NCBI GenBank assembly: GCA_964421565.1
Contig: CAYQXJ010000004.1
Span: forward strand, 62,001-126,000
Source of the DNA: CAYQXJ01 sp964421565
Lineage (GTDB): Bacteria; Planctomycetota; Brocadiia; SM23-32
Reading direction: 5' to 3'
Length of the DNA stretch: 64,000 bases
Under the pieces are notes generated by a model. That model was not told the origin of the DNA and ran no database searches. It worked only from the letters and a program-made list of their open reading frames with translations. A program made the translations under genes and the position numbers. Shown here piece after piece: positions 51,033 to 62,197 of this stretch (positions are counted from its first letter, which is position 1; each line of letters begins with the position of its first letter).

Positions 51033-53537
51033 ATGCACACAGTGAACCTGAACGGCAGATGGCGTCTTGGCTGGTGTGAGCCGGGAGAAGGCGAACGCCG
51101 GGGCTGGCCAGAACAGGGCCCTTCGGGCGCACGGCTTGTGGAGGCCTCTGTACCTGGAGACGTGCACCTGGATCTTCTCGAAGCCGGATTCATCGAGGAG
51201 CCGCTCTACGGCCTGAACGCCCGCGACTGCGGTTGGATGGAAGACAAGGACTGGTGGTATGGCCGGCATTTCCACGTCGCTGCAGAGCAACTCGGCTCTC
51301 GCAGCGAGCTGAAGTTCGGCGGCCTCGACTGCACGGCCGACATCTGGCTGAACGGCAAGCACGTGGCCTGTACTGACAACGCCCACATCCCTCACACGGT
51401 GGACGTAACGGATGAGGTTGCTCCTGGTGACAACCTGCTCGTGGTGCGTGTCGACGCGGGCGTGCGGGCCAAGCAGGAACGGGAAACGGCGAAGTACACC
51501 ATGCATACAGCCGCTGAAGACAGCCCCCGCATCTGGGTGCGTAAACCCCAGTTCACCTTCTCGTGGGACTGGGCGCCCCGTTTGCTGACCTGCGGCATCT
51601 GGCGCAGCGTTGAGCTGAACAGCTATGCCGAAGCGGCACTTCGTGACATATGCTTGCGCACGAACCTGCAGGATGATGGCACCGCGCGAGTGCAGGTTAT
51701 CGCTGAAGTCGAGGTTTTCTCGGGCCAAGGGCTTGAGGTTGAGGTGACTGTGGCTTTGAGCCTCGAAGCAACTCACGCTCTGACGCTCAGTGCTGACCCG
51801 GAGCAAGGCGCGGCCCTTGTGGAAGGGGAGTTGATTGTCGAGGAACCCAAATTGTGGTGGCCCGCTGCACTCGGCGAACCTGCTCTCTATGACGTACACG
51901 CTACGCTGCGGCACGAAGGCGGACTGCTGGACCAAACCCGGTTCCGTTACGGTCTCCGGGAGATCGAGCTTATTCAGGAACCACTGCCGGGAGACGAGGG
52001 CGAATCCTTCACCATCGCCGTAAATGGAGAGCAAGTTTTCTGCAAGGGTGCCAACTGGGTGCCCGGCGACTCGATCATCGCCCGGGTTACGCCGGCGAAG
52101 TATCGCGCGCTTGTGGGGGCCGCCAGTGAGGCCAACTTCACCATGCTGCGCGTTTGGGGCGGCGGTGTTTACGAGGACGATGCCTTCTACGATCTCTGTG
52201 ACGAACATGGCATTCTGGTCTGGCAGGACTTCATGTATGCGTGTGCGTACTACCCGGACGACGACCCTGCATTTCTGGCCGAGTCCGAACGAGAGGCCCG
52301 TGCGGCCGTTCGTCGGCTACGAAATCACCCGTGTATTGCTCTGTGGTGCGGGAACAATGAGAACCAGTGGATACATTACCAGCGCCAGCAGCAGGGGAAG
52401 GCCGCCGACCGTTGCTATGGGATGCGCATCTATGAGGAAGTGCAACCGCGCGTCTGCCAGGAGCTCGATCCCACACGACCGTATTGGCCTTCCAGTCCCT
52501 ACGGCGGAGAGGATCCCGCCAGCCAGCTCGAAGGCAATCGCCACGGCTGGTTTGTGAGCATACTGGCCCCTACGCTCGATGAGAGGACGGACTACTCCCT
52601 CTACGAGCGTGACCGGGCCAAGTTCATGACGGAGTTCGGCGTGCTTGCCCCGCCGGGGATGGATAGCCTGCGGCGCTATCTGCCCTGTGACGAGCAGCAG
52701 CGCGGCTCCGACGCCTGGGAGTATCATAATAACCGGTTTGAGCAGGGCACGAACCAGGAGGCCCTCAAACGCTACTGGCGGCCTGCTGAGCACCTGTCAC
52801 TCGACGATTACGTGAGGTTCTCACAAGTTATTCAGGCAGAGGCACTCAAGTTCTCGCTCGAGCATTGGCGCCGGCGCAAGTTCCTGACTTCGGGTTCGCT
52901 TTTCTGGATGTACTCCGATTGCTGGGGTGAGGTCGGCTGGACGGTCATCGACTACTACCTCAACCGCAAACCGAGCTACTGGGCAGTGAAACGGGCATTC
53001 GCACCGGTGCTTGTCAGCTTCGCGCCAGGTGACGGTAGCATGCGCCCCTGCCTTGTGAATGACACGGCAGAGGCCGTGGACGCAAAGCTTACGTACGGAT
53101 GGGTCAATGTGCGCACGGGCGCTGTCGACATGGAGTCGCGATGTGTGCACATCGGCCGGAGTGCAGCCTCCGAGGTGGCAACACTTCCGTTGCCCGCTGG
53201 AGACCGCAACGCCTGGATGGCATATGGCCGCCTCGAGCGGGATGGAGCGGTCCTATCGCGGAACCGCAGGTTCCTTGCAGGCTTCAATTTCAACCGCCTC
53301 GACCTGCCTGTTGCTCACGTTGCGACCGAACTCAGCGATGGCGAAATCGCTTTGCGGACTGACCACTTCGCGTGGCAGGTTCACCTGGACGCACCGCGCG
53401 GCGTTGCCCTTGAGGACAACGACTTCGACATGCTGCCCGGCGAGCACCGTTCATTGGCCTTGACCGGCCCCCCGGAATTGGTGGAACAGGTGCGCGTTCG
53501 TCCGCTGAATGACCACGCCGGTCAATTCCGCCGCTGA
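51033..53537 (+). CDS. Glycoside hydrolase family 2 beta-mannosidase-like enzyme
   Basis: 834 aa, the normal length for GH2 beta-mannosidases. N-terminal jelly roll (NLNGRWRLGW, ASVPGDVHLDLLEAGFIEEPLYG, WWYGRHFHV, LKFGGLDCTADIWLNGKHV), Ig-like domains, then a TIM barrel from about 320. Acid/base Glu about 443 in WCGNNENQW, nucleophile Glu about 534 in FMTEFGV. FSWDWAP and MLRVWGGGVYEDDAFYDLCDE are characteristic of beta-mannosidases. No signal peptide, so it probably acts on imported manno-oligosaccharides or N-glycan cores. The 3' end overlaps the convergent membrane gene by 16 nt. Confidence 0.93.
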   Translation: MHTVNLNGRWRLGWCEPGEGERRGWPEQGPSGARLVEASVPGDVHLDLLEAGFIEEPLYGLNARDCGWMEDKDWWYGRHFHVAAEQLGSRSELKFGGLDCTADIWLNGKHVACTDNAHIPHTVDVTDEVAPGDNLLVVRVDAGVRAKQERETAKYTMHTAAEDSPRIWVRKPQFTFSWDWAPRLLTCGIWRSVELNSYAEAALRDICLRTNLQDDGTARVQVIAEVEVFSGQGLEVEVTVALSLEATHALTLSADPEQGAALVEGELIVEEPKLWWPAALGEPALYDVHATLRHEGGLLDQTRFRYGLREIELIQEPLPGDEGESFTIAVNGEQVFCKGANWVPGDSIIARVTPAKYRALVGAASEANFTMLRVWGGGVYEDDAFYDLCDEHGILVWQDFMYACAYYPDDDPAFLAESEREARAAVRRLRNHPCIALWCGNNENQWIHYQRQQQGKAADRCYGMRIYEEVQPRVCQELDPTRPYWPSSPYGGEDPASQLEGNRHGWFVSILAPTLDERTDYSLYERDRAKFMTEFGVLAPPGMDSLRRYLPCDEQQRGSDAWEYHNNRFEQGTNQEALKRYWRPAEHLSLDDYVRFSQVIQAEALKFSLEHWRRRKFLTSGSLFWMYSDCWGEVGWTVIDYYLNRKPSYWAVKRAFAPVLVSFAPGDGSMRPCLVNDTAEAVDAKLTYGWVNVRTGAVDMESRCVHIGRSAASEVATLPLPAGDRNAWMAYGRLERDGAVLSRNRRFLAGFNFNRLDLPVAHVATELSDGEIALRTDHFAWQVHLDAPRGVALEDNDFDMLPGEHRSLALTGPPELVEQVRVRPLNDHAGQFRR

Positions 53538-54010
53538 ACGCGTGCCACGGGCTCGCCATTGTTAGTGATGGCTGCAAGGCATAGCGCACCGAAACCGACG
53601 AACGCAATCCCAGCGCGCACCGCCTGCAGCAGAGCCCAGCGGCTCCGAAACTCCATCCAGTCCGGAGGCAGGAAATCTCTTTCCCACAGGGCAATCTCGT
53701 TGCCGATTGGGCGCACGAACAACACCCACAAAGCGAACATCACCCCGGCGCAGATGAGCCCTGCCAGCGCCAGCACGCCCTCACGCCGCTTTTGCGCCGT
53801 AAATGCCCAGGCAAGCGCTGCCAGCACGGCTGCCGGCTCGAGCACACAAACCGCCACCTTATGGCCACGCAGCATGGTCCGCTGGTAGAGCATATACGTT
53901 TCGGCAGGCAGCGTGGACTGTGGAGCAGCCCGCAAAACCTGCGAAAGGACCATCCCCGCCGCCAGGCCAAGGCAGAATAGCGACAAGAAACGAGCAGCTT
54001 TGCGTACCAA
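53522..54010 (-). CDS. Small membrane protein (DUF1772/anthrone oxygenase-like)
   Basis: 162 aa with four hydrophobic helices (about 7-28, 55-72, 78-97, 128-150). GNEIALWERDFLPPDWMEFRSRWALLQAVR resembles the Asn, Pro-x-x-Trp and Arg-x-x-W pattern of DUF1772 proteins, though the His before Arg is replaced. TTG start with GGAGG six bases upstream. Function unknown. The end overlaps the beta-mannosidase gene by 16 nt on the opposite strand. Confidence 0.72.
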   Translation of the reverse strand: MVRKAARFLSLFCLGLAAGMVLSQVLRAAPQSTLPAETYMLYQRTMLRGHKVAVCVLEPAAVLAALAWAFTAQKRREGVLALAGLICAGVMFALWVLFVRPIGNEIALWERDFLPPDWMEFRSRWALLQAVRAGIAFVGFGALCLAAITNNGEPVARVQRRN

Positions 54011-54091
54011 GTATAACCTCCAGCTCCAGCGATGATTCTGTACCCGCGCTGGCGACTCTGTGCGCTCAGTCTCCAGCAGTCATCAACTGGA

Positions 54092-56791
54092 CTAATGTTC
54101 TTCGCCAGCGACTACCTCGTAGAAGATTGTTCGGCGGTCAGGCGTAAGCTCGATACTCGCCAAACCTTCTCGGACAGCAAGTGGGACAGCCCGTCCGCGC
54201 GTCCCGTCCGCTCGGAGTGGGTGCATAACCAGTGTGTTGTGCGCCGTTCGCACCTGTATAAGCCCGACTACCGGCTCGGCAATCACCGGCGGGCCACCCT
54301 TGCTGACGATGGAATTCCTGGCCAGATTAAAGGCCATCCCCGTGTTCTGCACACGCGCGACCGCCGTCACGAGCAGGTGTTCGCTCTCGTGCAGCGGTGC
54401 TTGCGTCAAGCTCTGGACCGCTACCACGGCGAACGGCGTCGCAATGCTGAAGCTGCACTCGGCAGTTCTGCACGTGCGACCCGTTTCCCCCAGCTTGCCA
54501 TAGGCGACCTGCGTGCGCGCAGTGTCAATGGTGCCGACTCCGTCCTGCCAGTCGCGGCGGATCTCGCCCGTGTCACTGATCAGTTCGGTGCCTGCTGGCT
54601 CGTATTCGAACGCTTCGTCGGGGGTCATTGTCTGAACTACGTCAAGCGCGGGCTCAACAGAGCCTGGCGGGACGACAACCACACGGTGTTGTTCGATCGC
54701 CGCGTTGAAGCCAGCCGTATTCCAGAACTGCCGCGCACCCCCATTCTGATACCGTAGCTCATACACGTCGTCCTGCGGGATACGCAAAGCCACGGTCCGG
54801 CGTCCAGGCTGCACGTCGCCCCGACGAAACAGCAGAGCGCCCGTTGCCACGCTGGCCAGGCTGGCGGGATCGGTCTCCCACTCGAACGCGCCCAACGTGT
54901 CGCGGGGCCGGCCGCTCTGGCTGAATGCGTAGCCCGTTATTCCATCCCATCCCTGGAACGCCGCAACGGCAGCCAGTCCGAGCTGATAGGCGGCACGATA
55001 GGTCTTCGGCGGGTTGTTCCCGCATTCGCTCGACGTGACCGGCTTGCTGCAGATTGCAAAGGCAGCGATCTTCCCAAATGGTCCGCCCGGCAACCCAGGC
55101 GCGTGGTTCAGCCACAGCCCGCCAAGCCCGTGTCCCGGGCCAATACGGTTGCCGCCGTAATAGTGGTGTGCATCCATGAAATCGAGGTCCGTCTGTGCCG
55201 TGAGCACCCATGTCCAGTGCGCCCAATTCGTCGCGTTGATGGGTATGCGCACGCCAATGCTTCGAAAGAAGTTGTGCGATTCGAGGTAGAACCGCCGGTG
55301 CAGGTGCATCATGAAGCTGATGTTGTTCCGGCCGTAGTTCTGCTCAAAGAGCTTCGCCTCACCGGCGGGCAGCCCGTTGTTACGTTGGGCCCAGCGCCGG
55401 TAGATGGCGAGCAACTCCTGCCGGTAATAGGGCCGGGTGACGCCACTGAGGCCCGTGAGCAGGCCCTCGTTGATGACCTCCGTCAGGATCACGGCCGGTT
55501 CGTCCCGGTAGGCCGTGCCCGTAAACTCGTTAGTGTGCGTCCAGAACTGCTGCCACTGCTTGCGTATAAGCTCCTGCATCCGTTCATCAAAGTAGATGTG
55601 GGGATGCAGGTTGAAGTTCCCGCGGCGGCCCAGCTTGCCATAGTCGGCCACACCGTCCGCCTCCTTGAAACAACGCTGCACCCAGGGGTCGAGCACTACG
55701 TAGATACCGTGTCGCTTCAGCTCGTATATGGTCTTGTCCAGCGCGCGCATGCCTTCCGGCGAAAGATGCTGCGTGGTGCCATCGGGATGATCATAGTCGA
55801 TGATCGGGTTCGCCCAACTGTCCAGATGGTGCAACCGTACCACGTTGCAGCCCAGACGCGCGAGGCGTTCCGCGATCTGCTCAGCACGCTCGGGAGAGCC
55901 GAGAGCGGCGCCCGCGGTCACATTCAGCCCCCAGAACCGAGCCGGCGTGCCGTCCTCGAATACAAAGCGGTCGCCGTCGACCGTCAAGAAGCCGTGCCCA
56001 CCAGCAGGTACGTAGTTCCCTTCAGCGTCTTTGTTCAGGAAGCTCAGATCGACGGGCACTCCCGCGGGTCCGACCGGGTACGGGAACCAGTTCGCCGTCT
56101 CGTCACGCTGCACGCTATCTTCTTGCCGGGCGTAGAAGCGCACTGGTTCGGGGAATGTGACCGTAAGCATAGTTCTTCGGGGCTTCCGGGCGGATAGCGA
56201 AGCTCCCGCCAGTTGCAGCCGTCCCTCGCCGTCCATGCTCACCGGCTGCGCGGGCTCAAGGGCTATGGTTGTCGTCATTCCGCCGCCATCCACGAGCATC
56301 AGCTTTTCTACAGATTGGCCGATGCTGCCGCGCCGGAAAGGCAGGGCAACCTCTTCACGTGAGCCGTCCGGCAGGACCGCCACGCATTTGCCGCCCTCGA
56401 ACGCGCCGCCGGGGTCGAACCGCACCACAATCTGAGTGAGTTCGGCGCCCTGTGGGGCTGTTAGCTCGTAGGTCATCAGCACCGAATTCGGTCCTGCCTG
56501 CTCCGCAGCGTGGGCCATACGCACCTTCTGCTCCGTTCCGCGTACGGTCGCAGTAGCCGTGTACTCGCGGCGAGCCCGGGCAGACTGTGTCGCCCCCCTA
56601 CTGAAGCCGAAGTACGCCCAGCCTGGCCCCCAAGCGTGCGTGCCGAGCTGTAGATAGACCCGACCGGCGCGGAGCAGCGTGTAATCCAGCTCCCCTTCGG
56701 GGTAGAACTGCCACGGGCTTTCGGCACTAATCGTGCTCCGGGCGAAGGACAGGCACAACACAGCCAGCACCATAGGCCATAGGCTACGCAT
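54092..56791 (-). CDS. Secreted GH5-like (clan GH-A) glycosidase
   Basis: 899 aa. Signal peptide (RSLWPMVLAVLCLSFARSTISA). Beta-rich N-terminal region (about 25-270), then a TIM barrel (about 275-640) starting FLTVDGDRFVFEDGTPARFWGLNVT. Further barrel motifs are LARLGCNVVRLHHLDSW and RHGIYVVLDPW; the acid/base pair is Asn-Glu in TEVINEG (Glu about 442), and the nucleophile candidate is Glu about 589 in TSSECGNN. The C-terminal 250 residues form beta domains. Clan GH-A cellulase or mannanase-like; family and substrate uncertain. AGAGGA ribosome-binding site and own promoter. Confidence 0.82.
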   Translation of the reverse strand: MRSLWPMVLAVLCLSFARSTISAESPWQFYPEGELDYTLLRAGRVYLQLGTHAWGPGWAYFGFSRGATQSARARREYTATATVRGTEQKVRMAHAAEQAGPNSVLMTYELTAPQGAELTQIVVRFDPGGAFEGGKCVAVLPDGSREEVALPFRRGSIGQSVEKLMLVDGGGMTTTIALEPAQPVSMDGEGRLQLAGASLSARKPRRTMLTVTFPEPVRFYARQEDSVQRDETANWFPYPVGPAGVPVDLSFLNKDAEGNYVPAGGHGFLTVDGDRFVFEDGTPARFWGLNVTAGAALGSPERAEQIAERLARLGCNVVRLHHLDSWANPIIDYDHPDGTTQHLSPEGMRALDKTIYELKRHGIYVVLDPWVQRCFKEADGVADYGKLGRRGNFNLHPHIYFDERMQELIRKQWQQFWTHTNEFTGTAYRDEPAVILTEVINEGLLTGLSGVTRPYYRQELLAIYRRWAQRNNGLPAGEAKLFEQNYGRNNISFMMHLHRRFYLESHNFFRSIGVRIPINATNWAHWTWVLTAQTDLDFMDAHHYYGGNRIGPGHGLGGLWLNHAPGLPGGPFGKIAAFAICSKPVTSSECGNNPPKTYRAAYQLGLAAVAAFQGWDGITGYAFSQSGRPRDTLGAFEWETDPASLASVATGALLFRRGDVQPGRRTVALRIPQDDVYELRYQNGGARQFWNTAGFNAAIEQHRVVVVPPGSVEPALDVVQTMTPDEAFEYEPAGTELISDTGEIRRDWQDGVGTIDTARTQVAYGKLGETGRTCRTAECSFSIATPFAVVAVQSLTQAPLHESEHLLVTAVARVQNTGMAFNLARNSIVSKGGPPVIAEPVVGLIQVRTAHNTLVMHPLRADGTRGRAVPLAVREGLASIELTPDRRTIFYEVVAGEEH

Positions 56792-56860
56792 ATCGGCATC
56801 CTCTGCGGGCAGGTTGGATACTGCGCTTCGTCAGGTCACACGAGTTACACATCTCATCGC

Positions 56861-56888
56861 ACTATACCGAGCCTGCGGCATAGGTCAA
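56861..56888 (-). promoter_or_regulatory. Sigma-70 promoter of the GH5-like gene
   Basis: Minus strand TTGACC (56883-56888), 16 bp, TATAGT (56861-56866); predicted start near 56854, leader of about 60 nt. Confidence 0.75.
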
Positions 56889-57002
56889 CGCCGCGTAGTG
56901 CCTTGATATGGCGAAAAACCGGGCGCCCCGTCCTTCACGGCACCGACGTTCACGCTGACAGAGCTTATCCTCGCCACTCCCCCCGGTCCGCCCCCTATGC
57001 CC

Positions 57003-58819
<1,817 letters not shown>

Positions 58820-58820
<1 letters not shown>

Positions 58821-59968
58821 TAGAGCCTCTGAAACGGAAGGAAAAGCTGTGCGTACTGCTCCTGGGCATACCGGTCCGTCATACCTGCCACGTAGTCGCA
58901 GACGGCCCTGTACAAGCCCACGTCCTCCGCCCACTTCTGATACTGCGGGGGTAGTTGGCAAGGGTCTTGGACATATGCCTTCCAGATCTCCTCCAAGAAC
59001 CGACGTGCAGTGTTCGTCACCCGCACCACACGAAAGTCACGGTATAGCGTCTGGTGCAAGAAATCCTCCAGTTCGACTTTCCTGTGCCACATGGCCCTGC
59101 TGAAGCGCACAAGGTTTGCCGGCCCCCCCTGAGCACGCTCCCCCCCGCCCTCCTCACTCAGCGCCCGCCGCGAGGTCTCGACGACGTCGGTCACCAGCAG
59201 ATTGATGAGGAATCGCACGGTCTGCTTGCCGATCTGATCGTCGGACAGGTCGGCTCGAGCCTCGCGCACGCACTCCTCGGCATCGCGCCACAGCCTGACC
59301 TCGCGCAACATCGGCAGGGCGATTATGCCGGCCTCCAAGCCGTCAGCAAGGTCGTGGTTGTCGTAGGCGATAGGGTCCGCCACCTCAACCACCTGGCCCT
59401 CCAACGGCGGGGGGCCAGGGGGAAACTCCGAGGCTTCCGACGGCTCGTCCCATCGAGTATGGTGCTTCGCAATGCACTCCCTGACCGGTTCGGTGAGGTT
59501 GAGACCGGGAAAGTCCGGGTACTGGCGTTCCAGAAGGTCCACCACCCGCAGTCCGTGAGCGTTGTGTTCGAACCCTCCGTAGTCAACCATCTGCGCGTTC
59601 AACGTCTCTTCACCGGCGTGCCCGAAGGGCGTGTGGCCGAGATCGTGCGCGAGAGCTGCCGCTTCGGTCAAGTCTTCGTTGAGCCCAAGGGCGCGCGAGA
59701 TGGTCCGGCTGATCTGGTCAACCTCTATGGTATGGGTGAGCCGGGTTCGGTAGTGGTCTCCCTCGTGGTTGAGAAACACCTGCGTCTTGTACTCGAGCCG
59801 GCGGAAAGCCTTGCAGTGGATAATGCGGTCGCGGTCGCGCTGGAAACAGGTCCGGTAGGGATGCTCCGGCTCAGGGTGACGTCGTCGGGGTGCTTGGCTG
59901 CTGCGCATGGCATATGCAGCCAGGGCTTCCCGCTCACGGCATTCCAGGTCTTCGCGCAGCAAGGCCAA
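58820..59968 (-). CDS. dgt: dGTPase-type HD-domain triphosphohydrolase
   Basis: 382 aa. HD motifs: HTIEV preceding, HDLGHTPFGHAGE (about 107-119) with the metal ligands, and YDNHDLADGLEAG for the last Asp. RDRDRIIHCKAFRRLEYKTQVF is the conserved N-terminal block. It hydrolyses dGTP or other dNTPs to nucleoside and triphosphate. No ATG: TTG at 59968 abuts GGAG, and TTG at 59962 has six-base spacing and may be the real start. It lies 18 bp after the HIT gene. Confidence 0.93.
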
Positions 59969-59986
59969 CTCCGTAGGCAGTGACGT

Positions 59987-60472
59987 TCAATGCACCGTTT
60001 CACCGCGTAACAGCCGCCAGAGATGATCCAGGCTCTGTGGGATCACTTTGGTATCGGCCAGTGCGGGCATGAAGTTCGTATCACCAGCCCAGCGCGGCAC
60101 GACGTGCCAGTGTAGGTGGCTTTCGAGACCCGCGCCTGCAGCGCTTCCCAGGTTAAGACCGACGTTGAACCCCCCGGGATCGAGCACCTCCCGCAGGTGT
60201 CCTTGCGCTCGGCGCAGCATCTGCACCTGTTCGAGCACCTCCGGCTCGGCCAGGTCGCACAGGTCTGCGCAGTGCGCGTATGGCGCCACCAGCAGATGGC
60301 CATTGTTGTACGGCCAGCGATTGAGTAAACAAAAGCAATGGCTCCCCCGCCACAGCACCATGCTCTCTCGGTCGTCGTCGCTCTGCGCGGCGGCACATAG
60401 AAAGCATCCGTCCGCCTGCTTTTCGGGCTGACACACATATTCCAGCCGCCACGGAGCCCAGAGCTGATCCAT
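59987..60472 (-). CDS. HIT-family nucleotide hydrolase/transferase
   Basis: 161 aa. MDQLWAPWRLEYV start typical of the AP4A phosphorylase-like (galT-like HIT) subgroup; CFLCAAA is one half of a zinc knuckle; NNGHLLVAPYAH; histidine triad HLHWHVVPR near residues 119-127. It acts on dinucleoside polyphosphates or adenylylated substrates. The start has only a distant GGAAGG. It sits about 32 bp downstream of the rnpB 3' end and may be read through from it; first protein gene of HIT-dgt-sigma54 activator. Confidence 0.93.
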   Translation of the reverse strand: MDQLWAPWRLEYVCQPEKQADGCFLCAAAQSDDDRESMVLWRGSHCFCLLNRWPYNNGHLLVAPYAHCADLCDLAEPEVLEQVQMLRRAQGHLREVLDPGGFNVGLNLGSAAGAGLESHLHWHVVPRWAGDTNFMPALADTKVIPQSLDHLWRLLRGETVH

Positions 60473-60504
60473 CGTTGTGGCCCGTCCTTCCGAGCAAAGG
60501 GCTT

Positions 60505-60903
60505 CGAGTCATCCGGGGCGCCGGTAAGCCGGGTTCTGTGATCCCGCATGTACGGGACGGCGACCATTCGTCTGGGACCGGCTGTTGCCAGCCGCCTCAA
60601 GCGGCCAACCCGGGAGTCGTAGCGAGACGGGCAGCCTCATCCTCCCCTATTTGGCCTTGCTCCCGGCGGGGTTTGGCCTGCCCGCGACGTCACCGCCGCG
60701 GCGGTGGGCTCTTACCCCACCTTTTCACCCTTGCCAGCCGGCACGCGGCGGGCGGTGTGTTTTCTGTGCCACTTTCCCGAGGATCGCTCCTGGTGGACGT
60801 TATCCACCGCCGTGCCCTGCGGAGCCCGGACTTTCCTCCCCATTCTCTTCGCGTAAAGTCCCGAAGGAACGAGGCGGTCGCCTCGGCGCCCCTTCCGACT
60901 ACT
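60505..60903 (-). ncRNA. rnpB: RNase P RNA, bacterial type A
   Basis: About 400 nt. Minus strand shows the universal core: GAGGAAAGTCCGGGCTCC near the 5' end, the ACAGAAA-type J segment after the 5' half, and AGACGAATGG with the ACAGAACCCGGCTTAC 3' block. GGGGCGCC near 60885-60892 pairs with GGCGCCCC at 60515-60522 as helix P1. It is the catalytic subunit that trims tRNA 5' leaders. Ends are approximate. No rnpA in the window. Confidence 0.96.
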
Positions 60904-60909
60904 CCTCAT

Positions 60910-60939
60910 ATTCTACCACACGCGACGTGGCGCTTTCAC
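60910..60939 (-). promoter_or_regulatory. Promoter of rnpB
   Basis: Minus strand GTGAAA (60934-60939), 18 bp, TAGAAT (60910-60915). Predicted start near 60903 matches the expected 5' end of the RNA. Confidence 0.65.
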
Positions 60940-60965
60940 GTTGCGCTGTTAGCAAATGCCTACCT

Positions 60966-60994
60966 TTGAGTTAGCCCGGGCTGTTCGTTAGAAT
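60966..60994 (+). promoter_or_regulatory. Promoter of the lptF/G-like gene
   Basis: TTGAGT (60966-60971), 17 bp, TAGAAT (60989-60994). Predicted start near 61001; divergent from the rnpB promoter. Confidence 0.75.
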
Positions 60995-61048
60995 CCTCGC
61001 TGTGCGCCCCGCGCACAGAGCAGAGAGTATCCAGCGCGAGGTCCCTCA

Positions 61049-62140
61049 GTGCTGAAGAAGATCGACCGCTATGTCAGCCACCGGTTCATCACGTACCTGG
61101 TCGGCGGCCTGTTGTTGATGGCTCTACTGTATGGCAGCTTCGATTTGCTGAAGAAAGTGGAGGATTTGCAAGAGACGGCCATGCGGGAACGTCTGGCTTT
61201 GATCGGGGCCTATTACAGCTACGTTCTGCCCCTGTTCCTGCTGGATGTCGTGCCCGCATTGGTGCTTATGGCGGCAGGCCTGACGCTCGTGCAAATGGCC
61301 AAGGCCCGGGAGATCCTGGTGCTGAAGGCCTCCGGCACGAGCCTCTACCGACTCGTCGGACCTGTGTTCGCATGGGCATTCGTGCTCAGCATCTTCGTGT
61401 TCTTCTTTCAACAGGTCATAGCACCCAGTTTCGCCCGCCGCAAGGCGATGCTTGAGCGCAGGATCGAGAATGATGTTGAGCGCGAGTTACTCCTGCGGGA
61501 TCCAGCCTCCGGGGCGGTTTTGTTTATCGGCCGTTATAGCTTTGCCGAGCAAGGCATGCGCGACGTGGCCCTGCTGGAGTTTGATACGGGGCTACCGCGC
61601 CGTCTTCGTCGTCTCATCAATGCCGGACGCGGCGAATGGCTGGGCGCAGGCGCGATTCTACTGTCGGACGTTACAGTTCGGGACTTTGACCAGGAGGTCA
61701 ATCAGGTAACGGAGACGGGGCACGCACAGATGTCGGTTAAGGTCGGCCTCGATGCCGTAGATTTCGTACGCGCCGCCGAGGAGGGCCTGGAGAGTGGGAT
61801 GAGGATGCAAACACTCGCGGAGATCCACGCGCAGATGCGCCGAAACCCCAACGTGGCGGACTTCAAGGTCGTCTTTCACTCCCGCCTTGCATCCCTCTTC
61901 ACACCGCTGACGCTTCTGTTGGTCGGAATACCTTCACTCATCGGATTCGAGCAGACCATACGCAGCCGCTTGTTGGGCGTGATCATCAGCATCCTCATCG
62001 CAGCGGGCTTCTACGCGCTTAGCTTCATCTTCAGCAGTATGGGCGCCACGGGCACGATCAACCCCGTCATCGCCGGCTGGCTGCCCACACTGATGGCGGG
62101 AGCATTCGGCCTCTGGTTGTTCCAGTCGATGTTGACTTAG
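61049..62140 (+). CDS. lptG: LPS-export permease, LptF/LptG family
   Basis: 363 aa, GTG start with GAGG eight bases upstream. Six membrane helices in the order typical of YjgP/YjgQ: two at the N-terminus (about 15-45, 55-85), one near 100-125, then a periplasmic beta-jellyroll domain (about 130-265) and three C-terminal helices. KIDRYVSHRFITYLVGGLLLMALLYGSFDLLKKVEDL is the conserved start. It forms the inner-membrane LPS extractor with LptB. Only one permease gene is present here. Whether it is F or G cannot be told. Confidence 0.92.
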   Translation: MLKKIDRYVSHRFITYLVGGLLLMALLYGSFDLLKKVEDLQETAMRERLALIGAYYSYVLPLFLLDVVPALVLMAAGLTLVQMAKAREILVLKASGTSLYRLVGPVFAWAFVLSIFVFFFQQVIAPSFARRKAMLERRIENDVERELLLRDPASGAVLFIGRYSFAEQGMRDVALLEFDTGLPRRLRRLINAGRGEWLGAGAILLSDVTVRDFDQEVNQVTETGHAQMSVKVGLDAVDFVRAAEEGLESGMRMQTLAEIHAQMRRNPNVADFKVVFHSRLASLFTPLTLLLVGIPSLIGFEQTIRSRLLGVIISILIAAGFYALSFIFSSMGATGTINPVIAGWLPTLMAGAFGLWLFQSMLT

Positions 62141-62197
62141 CAACCTTCGGCTCGCAGGTGCCACAACAGATCTTTCACTAACAGATTGGTCCACCAA

